Assembly: GCF_030815145.1 (NCBI RefSeq)
Contig: NZ_JAUSWJ010000001.1
Coordinates: forward strand, 3,772,501 to 3,836,500
DNA: 64,000 nt
Direction of reading: 5' to 3'
Origin: Kaistia geumhonensis
Lineage (GTDB): Bacteria; Pseudomonadota; Alphaproteobacteria; Rhizobiales; Kaistiaceae
Made by a program: the position numbers and the translations under genes
Notes under the pieces: generated by a model
The model's database searches: none
Seen by the model: the letters and a program-made list of their open reading frames with translations, nothing else
What the model was told of the DNA's origin: nothing
Part shown: positions 55,490-64,000 of the stretch, one piece after another
Layout of the letters: the number at the start of each line of letters is the position of its first letter
Numbering within the stretch: the first letter of the stretch is position 1

Positions 55490-56197
55490 ATGAATCCGGC
55501 CGACGTGGGCCAGGCCGCGCTTGACGCGCCGAACCTGTCCCTCATCACGCTGTTCCTCCACGCGCATATCGTCGTCAAGTGCGTGATGCTCGGCCTCGCC
55601 CTCGCTTCGATCTGGAGCTGGGCGATCATCATCGACAAGGTGCTGCTCTTCGGACGCGTGCGCCGCCAGATCGACCGCTTCGAGAAGGTCTTCTGGTCGG
55701 GCCAGTCGCTCGAGGACCTCTATCGCTCGCTGTCCAGCCGCCCGGCTTCGGCCATGGCGGCGTTGTTCGTCGCGGCGATGCGCGAGTGGAAGCGCTCCTT
55801 CGAGGCTGGCGCGCGTTCGCCGATCGGCCTGCAGATGCGCATCGATCGGGTGCTCGACGTCACGATCACGCGCGAGAGCGAGCGGCTCGAGAGCCGGCTG
55901 CTCTTCCTCGCCACCGTCGGTTCCGCCGGTCCGTTCATCGGTCTCTTCGGCACGGTCTGGGGCATCATGACGTCCTTCCAGGCCATCGCGGCCTCGAAGA
56001 ACACTTCGCTCGCCGTCGTCGCGCCCGGCATCGCCGAGGCGCTGATGGCGACCGCGCTTGGTCTCATCGCCGCCATTCCCGCCGTCATCGCCTACAACAA
56101 GCTGTCGAGCTCCGCCGGCAAGATCACGTCGCGGCTCGAAGGCTTCGCCGACGAATTCTCGGCCATCCTGTCGCGCCAGATCGACGAGAGGGTGTAG
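55490..56197 (+). CDS. tolQ: Tol-Pal system protein TolQ
   Basis: 235 residues from ATG 55490; a TTG at 55481 is too close to the GAGAGG ribosome binding site. Three membrane helices: about 22-45, 140-165 and 175-200, with the channel helices 'LATVGSAGPFIGLFGTVWGI' and 'ALMATALGLIAAIPAVIAYN'. It forms the proton channel with TolR. The 217-bp gap before it (55273-55489) has a -10-like TATAAG near 55299. Starts the tolQRAB-pal cluster. Confidence 0.96.
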   Translation: MNPADVGQAALDAPNLSLITLFLHAHIVVKCVMLGLALASIWSWAIIIDKVLLFGRVRRQIDRFEKVFWSGQSLEDLYRSLSSRPASAMAALFVAAMREWKRSFEAGARSPIGLQMRIDRVLDVTITRESERLESRLLFLATVGSAGPFIGLFGTVWGIMTSFQAIAASKNTSLAVVAPGIAEALMATALGLIAAIPAVIAYNKLSSSAGKITSRLEGFADEFSAILSRQIDERV

Positions 56198-56200
56198 AGA

Positions 56201-56659
56201 ATGGCGATGTCGGTCGGCGGATCGGGCGGGGGAGGCGGCCGCAGGGGCGGGCGCCGGCGCCGGCGCTCGACCGCGGTCATGAGCGAGATCAACGTCACGC
56301 CGTTCGTCGACGTCATCCTCGTTCTGCTCATCATCTTCATGGTCTCGGCGCCGATGCTCACAGCCGGCGTTCCGATCGACCTGCCCGAGACGCAGGCGAA
56401 GGCGCTCTCGGCCGACAAGGACCCGATCTCGATCACCATCGATCCGGCGGGCAAGATCTTCCTGCAGGAAACCGAGGTCACGCTCGACGAGCTCATTCCG
56501 AAGCTGAAGGCGATCGCCACCACGGGCTATGACGAGCGCATCTTCGTGCGCGGCGACAAGAGCAGCAATTACGGCGCCATCATGCAGGTCATGGGCGCCA
56601 TCTCCGGTGCCGGCTATCGCAACATCGGTCTGGTCACGATCAGCACCGACGGCGGATGA
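56201..56659 (+). CDS. tolR: Tol-Pal system protein TolR
   Basis: 152 residues. A Gly/Arg-rich cytoplasmic head (residues 4-22) precedes 'MSEINVTPFVDVILVLLIIF', in which D37 is the proton-carrying aspartate of the membrane helix. A periplasmic domain follows. It starts 3 bp after tolQ. The glycine/arginine-rich head is longer than in E. coli TolR. Confidence 0.95.
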   Translation: MAMSVGGSGGGGGRRGGRRRRRSTAVMSEINVTPFVDVILVLLIIFMVSAPMLTAGVPIDLPETQAKALSADKDPISITIDPAGKIFLQETEVTLDELIPKLKAIATTGYDERIFVRGDKSSNYGAIMQVMGAISGAGYRNIGLVTISTDGG

Positions 56660-56666
56660 TTTCCGC

Positions 56667-57632
56667 ATGCGCACCGGGCTCATCACCTCCGTTCTGGCCC
56701 ATCTGCTCCTGCTCGTCTGGGGCCTGTTCGGCCTGCCCGATACGAAGCCGTTCGACGCCAGCACCGTCGAGGCGCTGCCGGTCGAGCTGGTGCCGATCGC
56801 CGATGTGACGAGCCTGCAGAAGGGCAAGAAGACGGCAGAGGTGAAGCCGACGCCCTCGCCCGAGAAATCCGAGAAGCAGCAGACGCCGAAGCCGACGCCG
56901 GCGCCGCCGAAGCCGACGCCGCCGGCGACCCCGCCGCCGCCCAAGGCCGAACCGACACCGCCGCCGCCGAAGCCGGCCGAGCAGCCGCCCGCGCCGACGC
57001 CGCCGGCCGAACAGGCGCCGCCGCCGGAGCCGCCCAAGGAAACGCCGCCTCCGCCGAAGCAGGAGCCGGCCCCGGTGAAGCCGGCCGAGCCGGAAAAGGT
57101 CGCCGAGGCACCCCCGCCGCCGCCGGCCCCGAAGCCGCGCGTCAAGCCGGCGCCGCCGAAGCCTGAACAGACCGCGGCCGTCCAGAAGCCGCAGACGCCG
57201 ACCCAGAACGCCACGGATTCGAAGTTCGATCCCGACCGCATCTCGGCACTGCTCGACCGGCAGAAGCCGGCGGGCGGGGCCGAGGCCAACCAGAACCCGG
57301 AGAGCTTCGGCGCCGCGGAGGCCCGCAACCCGACGGCTATGATGACGCAGAGCGAGCTCGACGCGCTGCGCGCGCAGGTTCAACGCTGCTGGCAGTTGCC
57401 GGTTGGCTGGACCGATCCGCGCGAGGTGACGGTGACGATCCGCTTCAAGCTCAACCAGGACGGTACCGTCAACGGGACGCCGAGCGTCGAGCAGTATCCG
57501 GCGAGCAATTACGGGACGGTCGCGGCGGAAGGCGCGGTACGCGCCATCCTGCAGTGCGGCCCCTATCAGCTTCCGGCTGAGAAATACGACCAGTGGAGCG
57601 AAGTGCAGATGCGCTTCAGTCCGCAGCTTTGA
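56667..57632 (+). CDS. tolA: Tol-Pal system protein TolA
   Basis: 321 residues: N-terminal membrane helix (about 5-25, '[18 protein letters not shown]'), then a long proline/lysine/glutamate-rich linker (about 58-185) in place of the alanine-rich helix of E. coli TolA, and a C-terminal TonB-like domain from about 225 ('[20 protein letters not shown]', '[14 protein letters not shown]'). Two cysteines in domain III can bridge. It links the TolQR motor to TolB and Pal. 7 bp after tolR. Confidence 0.93.
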   Translation: MRTGLITSVLAHLLLLVWGLFGLPDTKPFDASTVEALPVELVPIADVTSLQKGKKTAEVKPTPSPEKSEKQQTPKPTPAPPKPTPPATPPPPKAEPTPPPPKPAEQPPAPTPPAEQAPPPEPPKETPPPPKQEPAPVKPAEPEKVAEAPPPPPAPKPRVKPAPPKPEQTAAVQKPQTPTQNATDSKFDPDRISALLDRQKPAGGAEANQNPESFGAAEARNPTAMMTQSELDALRAQVQRCWQLPVGWTDPREVTVTIRFKLNQDGTVNGTPSVEQYPASNYGTVAAEGAVRAILQCGPYQLPAEKYDQWSEVQMRFSPQL

Positions 57633-57726
57633 CAGTCATCGTCACCTCGCCGCCGTTATTCGGGCCGATGATCGGCCGATCGACGGGGGCATCGCGGCGA
57701 TACGTTCGGATCGAGGGAATTTCAAC

Positions 57727-59100
57727 ATGACGGTACACGCAGCTGAGGGTCGGGCCGGTGGGCTGCGCCTGACCCGCCGCGCGGCGCTCGCCTCGCTTCC
57801 CATCGGCGCGGCAACGCTCGCCGCCGGGCTTCTGGCGAGCGGTCCGGCCGCGGCGCTGGTCAGCCTGGACGTGACGCAGGGCAATGTGGCGCCGCTGCCG
57901 ATCGCGATCCCGAACTTCATCGGCGGCAGCGAGGCGGATGCGCAGCTCGCGGCCGACATCTCAGGCGTCGTCGCCGCCGACCTGAAGCGCTCCGGGCTGT
58001 TCCAGCCGCTGGATCCGGCGTCCTTCATCGAGAAGATCACGCGCGCCGACCAGGTACCGCGCTTCCAGGACTGGACAGTGATCAACGCGCAGGCGCTCGT
58101 CACCGGCGGCGTCACGCGGCAGGCCGACGGCCGCCTCAAGGCGGAGTTCCGTCTCTGGGACATCTATGCGGGCCAGCAGATGGCCGGCCAGCAGTTCTTC
58201 ACCAGCCCCGACAACTGGCGTCGCGTCGCCCACATCATCGCCGACGCGATCTATGAGCGGCTCACCGGCGACACCGGCTATTTCGACACCCGCATCGTCT
58301 ATGTCGACGAGAGCGGCCCGAAGGACAGGCGCGTCAAGCGCCTCGCGATCATGGACCAGGACGGCGCCAATGGCCGCTTCCTGACGCGTGGCAACGATCT
58401 CGTGCTGACGCCGCGCTTCAATCCGTCGTCGCAGGAAATCGTCTACATGTCCTATGGGCAGGACCAGCCGAGGGTCTATCTGCTCAATATCGAGACCGGG
58501 CAGCGTGAGCTGGTCGGCAATTTCCCGGGCATGACCTTCGCGCCGCGCTTCTCGCCCGATGGGCAGAAGATCGTCATGAGCCTGGAGGACCAGGGCAACG
58601 CCAACATCTATGCGATGGACCTGCGCTCGCGGAAGACGACGCGGCTGACCAACTCGGCCTCCATCGACACGAGCCCGTCCTATTCGCCGGATGGTTCGCA
58701 GGTCACCTTCACCTCCGATCGCGGCGGCGGCCAGCAGATCTATGTGATGGGCGGCGACGGCTCGAACCCGACGCGCATCTCGTTCGGCCAGGGGTCCTAT
58801 TCCACGCCCGTCTGGTCGCCACGCGGCGATCTCATCGCCTTCACGCGCCAGTCCGCGAACGGCTTCGCCATCGGCGTCATGAAGCCGGACGGCTCGGGCG
58901 AGCGCATCCTCACCGAGGGCTTCCACAACGAGGGCCCGACCTGGGCGCCGAACGGCCGCGTGCTGATGTTCTTCCGCGACATTCCCGGCCCGACCGGCGG
59001 CCCGCAGCTCTGGTCGATCGACCTGACCGGCTACAACGAGATGCGCGTGCCGACCGCCAATTTCGCGTCCGATCCGGCCTGGTCGCCGCTGATCGACTGA
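57727..59100 (+). CDS. tolB: Tol-Pal system beta-propeller protein TolB
   Basis: 457 residues. The signal has a twin-arginine-like start, '[20 protein letters not shown]', ending AAALVSLDV. An N-terminal alpha/beta domain (to about 180) is followed by a six-bladed propeller with repeated 'SPDG..I.F' motifs ('[18 protein letters not shown]', '[20 protein letters not shown]'). Periplasmic; cycles between Pal and TolA. The ATG is 94 bp after the tolA stop. Confidence 0.96.
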   Translation: MTVHAAEGRAGGLRLTRRAALASLPIGAATLAAGLLASGPAAALVSLDVTQGNVAPLPIAIPNFIGGSEADAQLAADISGVVAADLKRSGLFQPLDPASFIEKITRADQVPRFQDWTVINAQALVTGGVTRQADGRLKAEFRLWDIYAGQQMAGQQFFTSPDNWRRVAHIIADAIYERLTGDTGYFDTRIVYVDESGPKDRRVKRLAIMDQDGANGRFLTRGNDLVLTPRFNPSSQEIVYMSYGQDQPRVYLLNIETGQRELVGNFPGMTFAPRFSPDGQKIVMSLEDQGNANIYAMDLRSRKTTRLTNSASIDTSPSYSPDGSQVTFTSDRGGGQQIYVMGGDGSNPTRISFGQGSYSTPVWSPRGDLIAFTRQSANGFAIGVMKPDGSGERILTEGFHNEGPTWAPNGRVLMFFRDIPGPTGGPQLWSIDLTGYNEMRVPTANFASDPAWSPLID

Positions 59101-59310
59101 CCGCTGCCGATTTGCGCCGCGGCGAGGGGATCCGCCGCCGCCGGCGCGCGTTCATCAAGAATGCGATGGCGGATCAAGGGCTTTGGATGAACCGCGGCTT
59201 GCCGCGATGCAACGGTTAACCCTCGGTCAACCCTGTTCCTGAACCCGCGCTTAACCAAGCGGCTGATAAGAGCGGACAGGTCCGAGCATGGTGGACAAGG
59301 AGTTTCTTTG

Positions 59311-59805
59311 ATGATGGATATTCGATCGGTCTCGCACGGGATCAAGCTCGTCGCGTTCCTCGGCCTGGCGCTGATGCTGGCCGCCTGCGCCAACAAGCCG
59401 GGTGGCCCTGAAGGCGCCGGCGGCATCGGTTCGGCCACGCCGGGCAGCGCGCAGGACTTCGTCGTCAATGTCGGCGACCGCGTGTTCTTCGATACCGATC
59501 AGACCGATGTTTCGGCCCAGGGCCAGGTGACGCTGCAGAAGCAGGCGGCGTGGCTGAAGCGCTATCCGCGCTACCAGGTCACGATCGAGGGTCATGCCGA
59601 CGAGCGCGGCACGCGCGAATACAACATCGCGCTCGGCGCCCGCCGCGCGACGAATGTGAAGAACTATCTCGTCTCGCTCGGCATCAGCCCGGCGCGCATC
59701 CGCACCATCTCCTACGGCAAGGAGCGCCCGGTCGCGGTCTGCAACGACATCTCCTGCTGGTCGCAGAACCGTCGCGCCGTGACGGTGCTCGACAACGCCA
59801 TGTAA
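59311..59805 (+). CDS. pal: Peptidoglycan-associated lipoprotein Pal
   Basis: 164 residues from ATG 59311 with AAGGAG 8 nt upstream. The signal peptide ends in the lipobox LMLAAC, giving an outer-membrane lipoprotein. The OmpA-type domain has 'VFFDTDQTDVSAQGQV', 'TIEGHADERGTREYNIALGA' and 'ARIRTISYGKERP'. It binds peptidoglycan and TolB. Note an ATG at 59314 as well. The 210-bp gap before it contains no gene; a promoter is likely but no clear boxes were found. Confidence 0.97.
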   Translation: MMDIRSVSHGIKLVAFLGLALMLAACANKPGGPEGAGGIGSATPGSAQDFVVNVGDRVFFDTDQTDVSAQGQVTLQKQAAWLKRYPRYQVTIEGHADERGTREYNIALGARRATNVKNYLVSLGISPARIRTISYGKERPVAVCNDISCWSQNRRAVTVLDNAM

Positions 59806-59833
59806 TCGCGACGTCCACCAGCGGATCGCGTGA

Positions 59834-59871
59834 GGCGGCGGCTCCCGGCGACGGGGCCGCCGCTTCGCTTT
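59834..59871 (+). terminator. Terminator-like hairpin after pal
   Basis: GCGGCGGC (59835-59842) pairs with GCCGCCGC (59856-59863), followed by TTCGCTTT. Location between pal and cpoB suggests partial termination. Confidence 0.5.
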
Positions 59872-59990
59872 CGGCCTCACTTTGGCCGAACTCGCGGGGC
59901 TAGTTCCGAAGGCGAAGGGCCTGATTTTGCCCACGCGTTTCCGCGCGGCAGCTCCAGAGCGGACTTTGCCGCCGCCCAGCGGATGGACCC

Positions 59991-60989
59991 ATGACGACAC
60001 GCGCAAGATTGCTGGCCGTGGCGCTCGCCGCGCTGACGCTGCCGACCTTCGGCCCGGGCCTTGGCCCGGCCCCTGCCCATGCGGGGCTGTTTGATCTCTT
60101 CAACAAGCGCGAGACACAGGTACAGCCGCCGCAGGATGCCGTGGCGCCGCCGGCCGATGTCGGTGTCGCGCCCGATCCGGGCGTGGCGCCGTTGCGGGCC
60201 GCCTCTCCCGCCAGCGAGGCGCAGGCCGCCATGCGCATGGACCGCATGGAGCAGCAGATGCGCCAGATGACGGGCCAGATCGAGGAACTGACCTTCCAGC
60301 TCAACCAGCTTCAGGCGCAGATCAGGGCGATGCAGCCGGCCGGCGCGCGGCGGACCGGCTCGGCCGCCCCCGCGGCGCCGCAGCCGGTCGCGGCCGCCCC
60401 GCAGGCGCCGCGCACGGCCGCCGATCCCATCGGACAGGCGATCGGCTCGGCGCCGGTCGCTGCCGCCCCAGCGGGCGCGCCGACGGGGCCCGGAGCCCCG
60501 CCGCAAAGCCTCGGCGAACTTCCCGCAGGGCCGGGCGGCCAGCCGCTCGACCTCGCGACGCTGGCTGGGCCACCGCCCGGTGCTGGCGCAGCGCCCGCGC
60601 CGAGCGGCGACTCGCGCAACGACTACGACGCGGCCTATGACCTCGTCCTCAAGGGCGATTACGACGTCGCCGAGAACTCCTTCCAGCTTTTCCTCGCCAA
60701 TTATCCAGGCGATCCGCTGGCGCCCGACGCGCAATACTGGATCGGCGAGAGCCTCTATCAGCGCGGCGATTTCCGCGGCGCCGCCGACGCCTTCCTCACC
60801 GGCTACCAGCAATATCCGAAGAGCGCCAAGGCGCCCGACATGCTGCTGAAGCTCGGCCTGTCGCTGGTCGGGCTCGGCCAGCGCGACGCGGCCTGCGGCA
60901 CCTATGCCGAGATCCTCAAGAAATATCCGAAGGCGTCGAACGCGCTTCTCCAGCGCGTGAAGACCGAACAGGCTAGTGCGAGCTGCTGA
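59991..60989 (+). CDS. cpoB: Tol-Pal system protein CpoB (YbgF)
   Basis: 332 residues. Signal peptide (1-27, ending AHAGLFD), an N-terminal coiled coil at about 75-120 ('RMDRMEQQMRQMTGQIEELT'), a proline/alanine-rich linker (120-205) and three TPR units at the C-terminus (about 210-325; 'DYDAAYDLVLKGDYDVAENS', 'GDFRGAADAFLTGYQQYPKS'). In E. coli it couples Tol-Pal to penicillin-binding proteins. Its end overlaps tilS by 14 bp. Confidence 0.92.
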   Translation: MTTRARLLAVALAALTLPTFGPGLGPAPAHAGLFDLFNKRETQVQPPQDAVAPPADVGVAPDPGVAPLRAASPASEAQAAMRMDRMEQQMRQMTGQIEELTFQLNQLQAQIRAMQPAGARRTGSAAPAAPQPVAAAPQAPRTAADPIGQAIGSAPVAAAPAGAPTGPGAPPQSLGELPAGPGGQPLDLATLAGPPPGAGAAPAPSGDSRNDYDAAYDLVLKGDYDVAENSFQLFLANYPGDPLAPDAQYWIGESLYQRGDFRGAADAFLTGYQQYPKSAKAPDMLLKLGLSLVGLGQRDAACGTYAEILKKYPKASNALLQRVKTEQASASC

Positions 60990-62283
60990 CGGCGGAGGGG
61001 CGGGCGCTGCGATCGATCCGGCGCGGCTGTTCGCGCGCTGGAGCGGGGAGGGCGCGCTCGCGCTCGCCGTCTCCGGCGGGGCCGACTCCCTCGCGCTGAT
61101 GCTGCTCGCCGCGCGCTGGCGCGACGGCGGCGCGGCACCCCGGCTGATCGTCCTCTCGCTCGATCACGGCCTCAGGCCCGAGGCCGCCGCCGAGGTCGCG
61201 ATGGTCGGGCGGGTTGCCGCCTCGCTCGGACTGCCGTTCAGGGCGCTGGCCGCCGATACATCCCTGCCGCCGTCGGATATCGAGGCGGCTGCGCGCGCCC
61301 TGCGCTACCGCCTGCTCGGCGCCGCGGCGCGGGAGGCTGGGGCGAGCGTCCTCATGACCGCGCATCACGCCGACGACCAGGCCGAGACCGTGATGCTGCG
61401 GCTCGCGCGCGGATCGGGGATCTACGGGCTCGCGGCGATGGAGCCCGAGACGGAGCGGGACGGGCTGCGCATCGCACGGCCGCTGCTCGTGCTCCGCCAT
61501 GCCGATCTCGCCGCCATGGTCTCGCGGGCCGGTCTCGAGCCCGTTGCCGACCCGCACAACGAGGATGGCCGCTTCGCCCGCGCCCGTATGCGCGCGCTGA
61601 TGCCGCGCCTCGCTGCCGAGGGGCTGGACACGCCCCGCCTCGTCGCCACGGCCGCGCGGTTCCGCTCCGCCGCCCTGGCCATCGACGCCTATGTCGAGCG
61701 CCTGTTCGCCACCGCTGCGGTCATCGACGAAGCAGGTGGCGTGCGGCTGGACGTCGCGGCGGCGCTGGCAGAGCCGGAGGAGACGCTGCTGCGCGCGGTG
61801 TCGCGCATCCTGCGCGCCGTCGGCGGAAGCACCTATCCACCGCGACTCAGCGGCATCGGCGCTCTGGTGGCGGCGATGGCAAATGACGGCGAGCCGCTGA
61901 AGCGCACCGTTGCCGGCGTCGTCGTCGACCGTCGCAAGGGGCTCTTCCGCTTCCAGCGCGAGGCGGGCCGCGACGGGCTGCCGGAAATGGCGGTCGCCGG
62001 CGGCTTCGACGCCGTCTGGGACGGGCGTTTCGCCGTCACGATCGCCGGCGCGCCGCCCGGCGCCCGGCTTGGGGCGCTCGGCGTGGACGGACGCCGCGCC
62101 GTCCGCGGCTGTATCGTCGATGCGCTGCCGCTCGCGCTCGCGGCGACTCCGGCGCTGATCGGACCCGAAGGCATCATCGCCGCCCCGCTCGCGGGGGTGG
62201 CGCCACCCGACGGAATTTCCTTCACCACACGCTCCATCGTGAAGGATCGACTGCTTGATCGGAGCCGAAGCGATGATCTATGA
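60976..62283 (+). CDS. tilS: tRNA(Ile)-lysidine synthase
   Basis: 435 residues from GTG 60976. The PP-loop 'ALAVSGGADSLALMLLAARW' (S33 region), 'LSLDHGLRPEAAAEVAMVGR', 'LMTAHHADDQAETVMLRLAR' and 'IARPLLVLRHADL' identify TilS. It makes lysidine at C34 of the tRNA-Ile that reads AUA, using ATP and lysine. Cytoplasmic. Overlaps cpoB by 14 bp, so translation is likely coupled. Confidence 0.95.
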   Translation: MRAADGGGAGAAIDPARLFARWSGEGALALAVSGGADSLALMLLAARWRDGGAAPRLIVLSLDHGLRPEAAAEVAMVGRVAASLGLPFRALAADTSLPPSDIEAAARALRYRLLGAAAREAGASVLMTAHHADDQAETVMLRLARGSGIYGLAAMEPETERDGLRIARPLLVLRHADLAAMVSRAGLEPVADPHNEDGRFARARMRALMPRLAAEGLDTPRLVATAARFRSAALAIDAYVERLFATAAVIDEAGGVRLDVAAALAEPEETLLRAVSRILRAVGGSTYPPRLSGIGALVAAMANDGEPLKRTVAGVVVDRRKGLFRFQREAGRDGLPEMAVAGGFDAVWDGRFAVTIAGAPPGARLGALGVDGRRAVRGCIVDALPLALAATPALIGPEGIIAAPLAGVAPPDGISFTTRSIVKDRLLDRSRSDDL

Positions 62284-62337
62284 CCGGCCGCCTCAACCAT
62301 TCGGGCATTTATTGCCGGGGCCGGACGCGGCCTCGTC

Positions 62338-62366
62338 TTGGCTTCATCGGCCCGTCCACCTATCTT
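62338..62366 (+). promoter_or_regulatory. Candidate promoter of ftsH
   Basis: TTGGCT (62338-62343), 17-bp spacer, TATCTT (62361-62366), 54 bp before the ftsH ATG. Confidence 0.6.
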
Positions 62367-62419
62367 AGCCGATGACGAGCGGCGCGGCAGCGCGGCTCAC
62401 CGCCCTTGAAGGGATTTCT

Positions 62420-64000
<1,581 letters not shown>

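Overview
This 64-kb window is core chromosome of a GC-rich alphaproteobacterium, most likely of the order Hyphomicrobiales (Rhizobiales). The evidence is the gene set: GapR (DUF2312), TrcR (DUF1013) and RcdA (DUF1465) cell-cycle regulators, a split proton-pumping transhydrogenase (three pnt genes) next to an aa3-oxidase subunit IV, a DUF1036-pyruvate kinase pair, 6S RNA upstream of a 5-formyl-THF cyclo-ligase, and a ruvCAB-ybgC-tolQRAB-pal-cpoB-tilS-ftsH cluster. Genus and species cannot be named from sequence reading alone.

Layout. 1-2.5 kb: 3' part of a 23S rRNA gene, a 5S rRNA gene and a terminator, with no tRNA after the 5S. 2.5-3.3 kb: gene-poor spacer with what looks like the decayed 3' end of an endonuclease/exonuclease/phosphatase gene. 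3.3-7.1 kb: a cysteine-rich exported protein, an OmpA-family protein, an amidohydrolase, ribosomal protein L36, a TPR protein and a glyoxalase-fold protein. 7.2-11.9 kb: pyk with DUF1036, an EamA transporter, an N-formylglutamate amidohydrolase, DUF1244 and gapR. 12-17.3 kb: cell-wall genes (DUF882 M15-like peptidase, YcbB-type L,D-transpeptidase) and an NtrC-type regulator. 17.6-24.4 kb: oligoendopeptidase F, an ABC1 kinase, cytochrome oxidase subunit IV and pntAA-pntAB-pntB. 24.4-27.4 kb is a small accessory patch: a frameshifted GNAT pseudogene, a Tat-exported amidohydrolase and a broken IS630-type transposase. 27.5-35.7 kb: a TPR lipoprotein, rpsU, an SDR, trcR, small proteins, a quinone oxidoreductase, rcdA, rpmE and an ABC exporter. 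35.9-37.9 kb: an ExbB/MotA-like and MotB-like pair. 38.1-43.6 kb: tkt-gap-pgk-fba. 43.9-49.9 kb: DUF4164, zapA, a PNPOx-fold protein, 6S RNA, fau, ymdB-like, suhB-like, thiE-like and a Sel1-repeat protein. 50-64 kb: yebC, ruvC, a VapBC-type toxin-antitoxin pair, ruvA, two related membrane proteins, ruvB, ybgC, the tol-pal genes, tilS and the 5' part of ftsH, which runs off the window.

How the genes work together. The central-carbon genes (tkt, gap, pgk, class I fba, pyk) supply the lower glycolytic/gluconeogenic and pentose-phosphate interconversions, and pnt supplies NADPH. Envelope upkeep is strongly represented: Tol-Pal, the L,D-transpeptidase, the DUF882 peptidase, OmpA-type proteins and a second ion-channel/OmpA pair. 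DNA repair is represented by RuvCAB. The most unusual arrangement is the toxin-antitoxin pair fused by overlapping codons into the ruvCAB operon, followed by two paralogous small membrane proteins before ruvB. No CRISPR array, prophage, or complete mobile element was seen.
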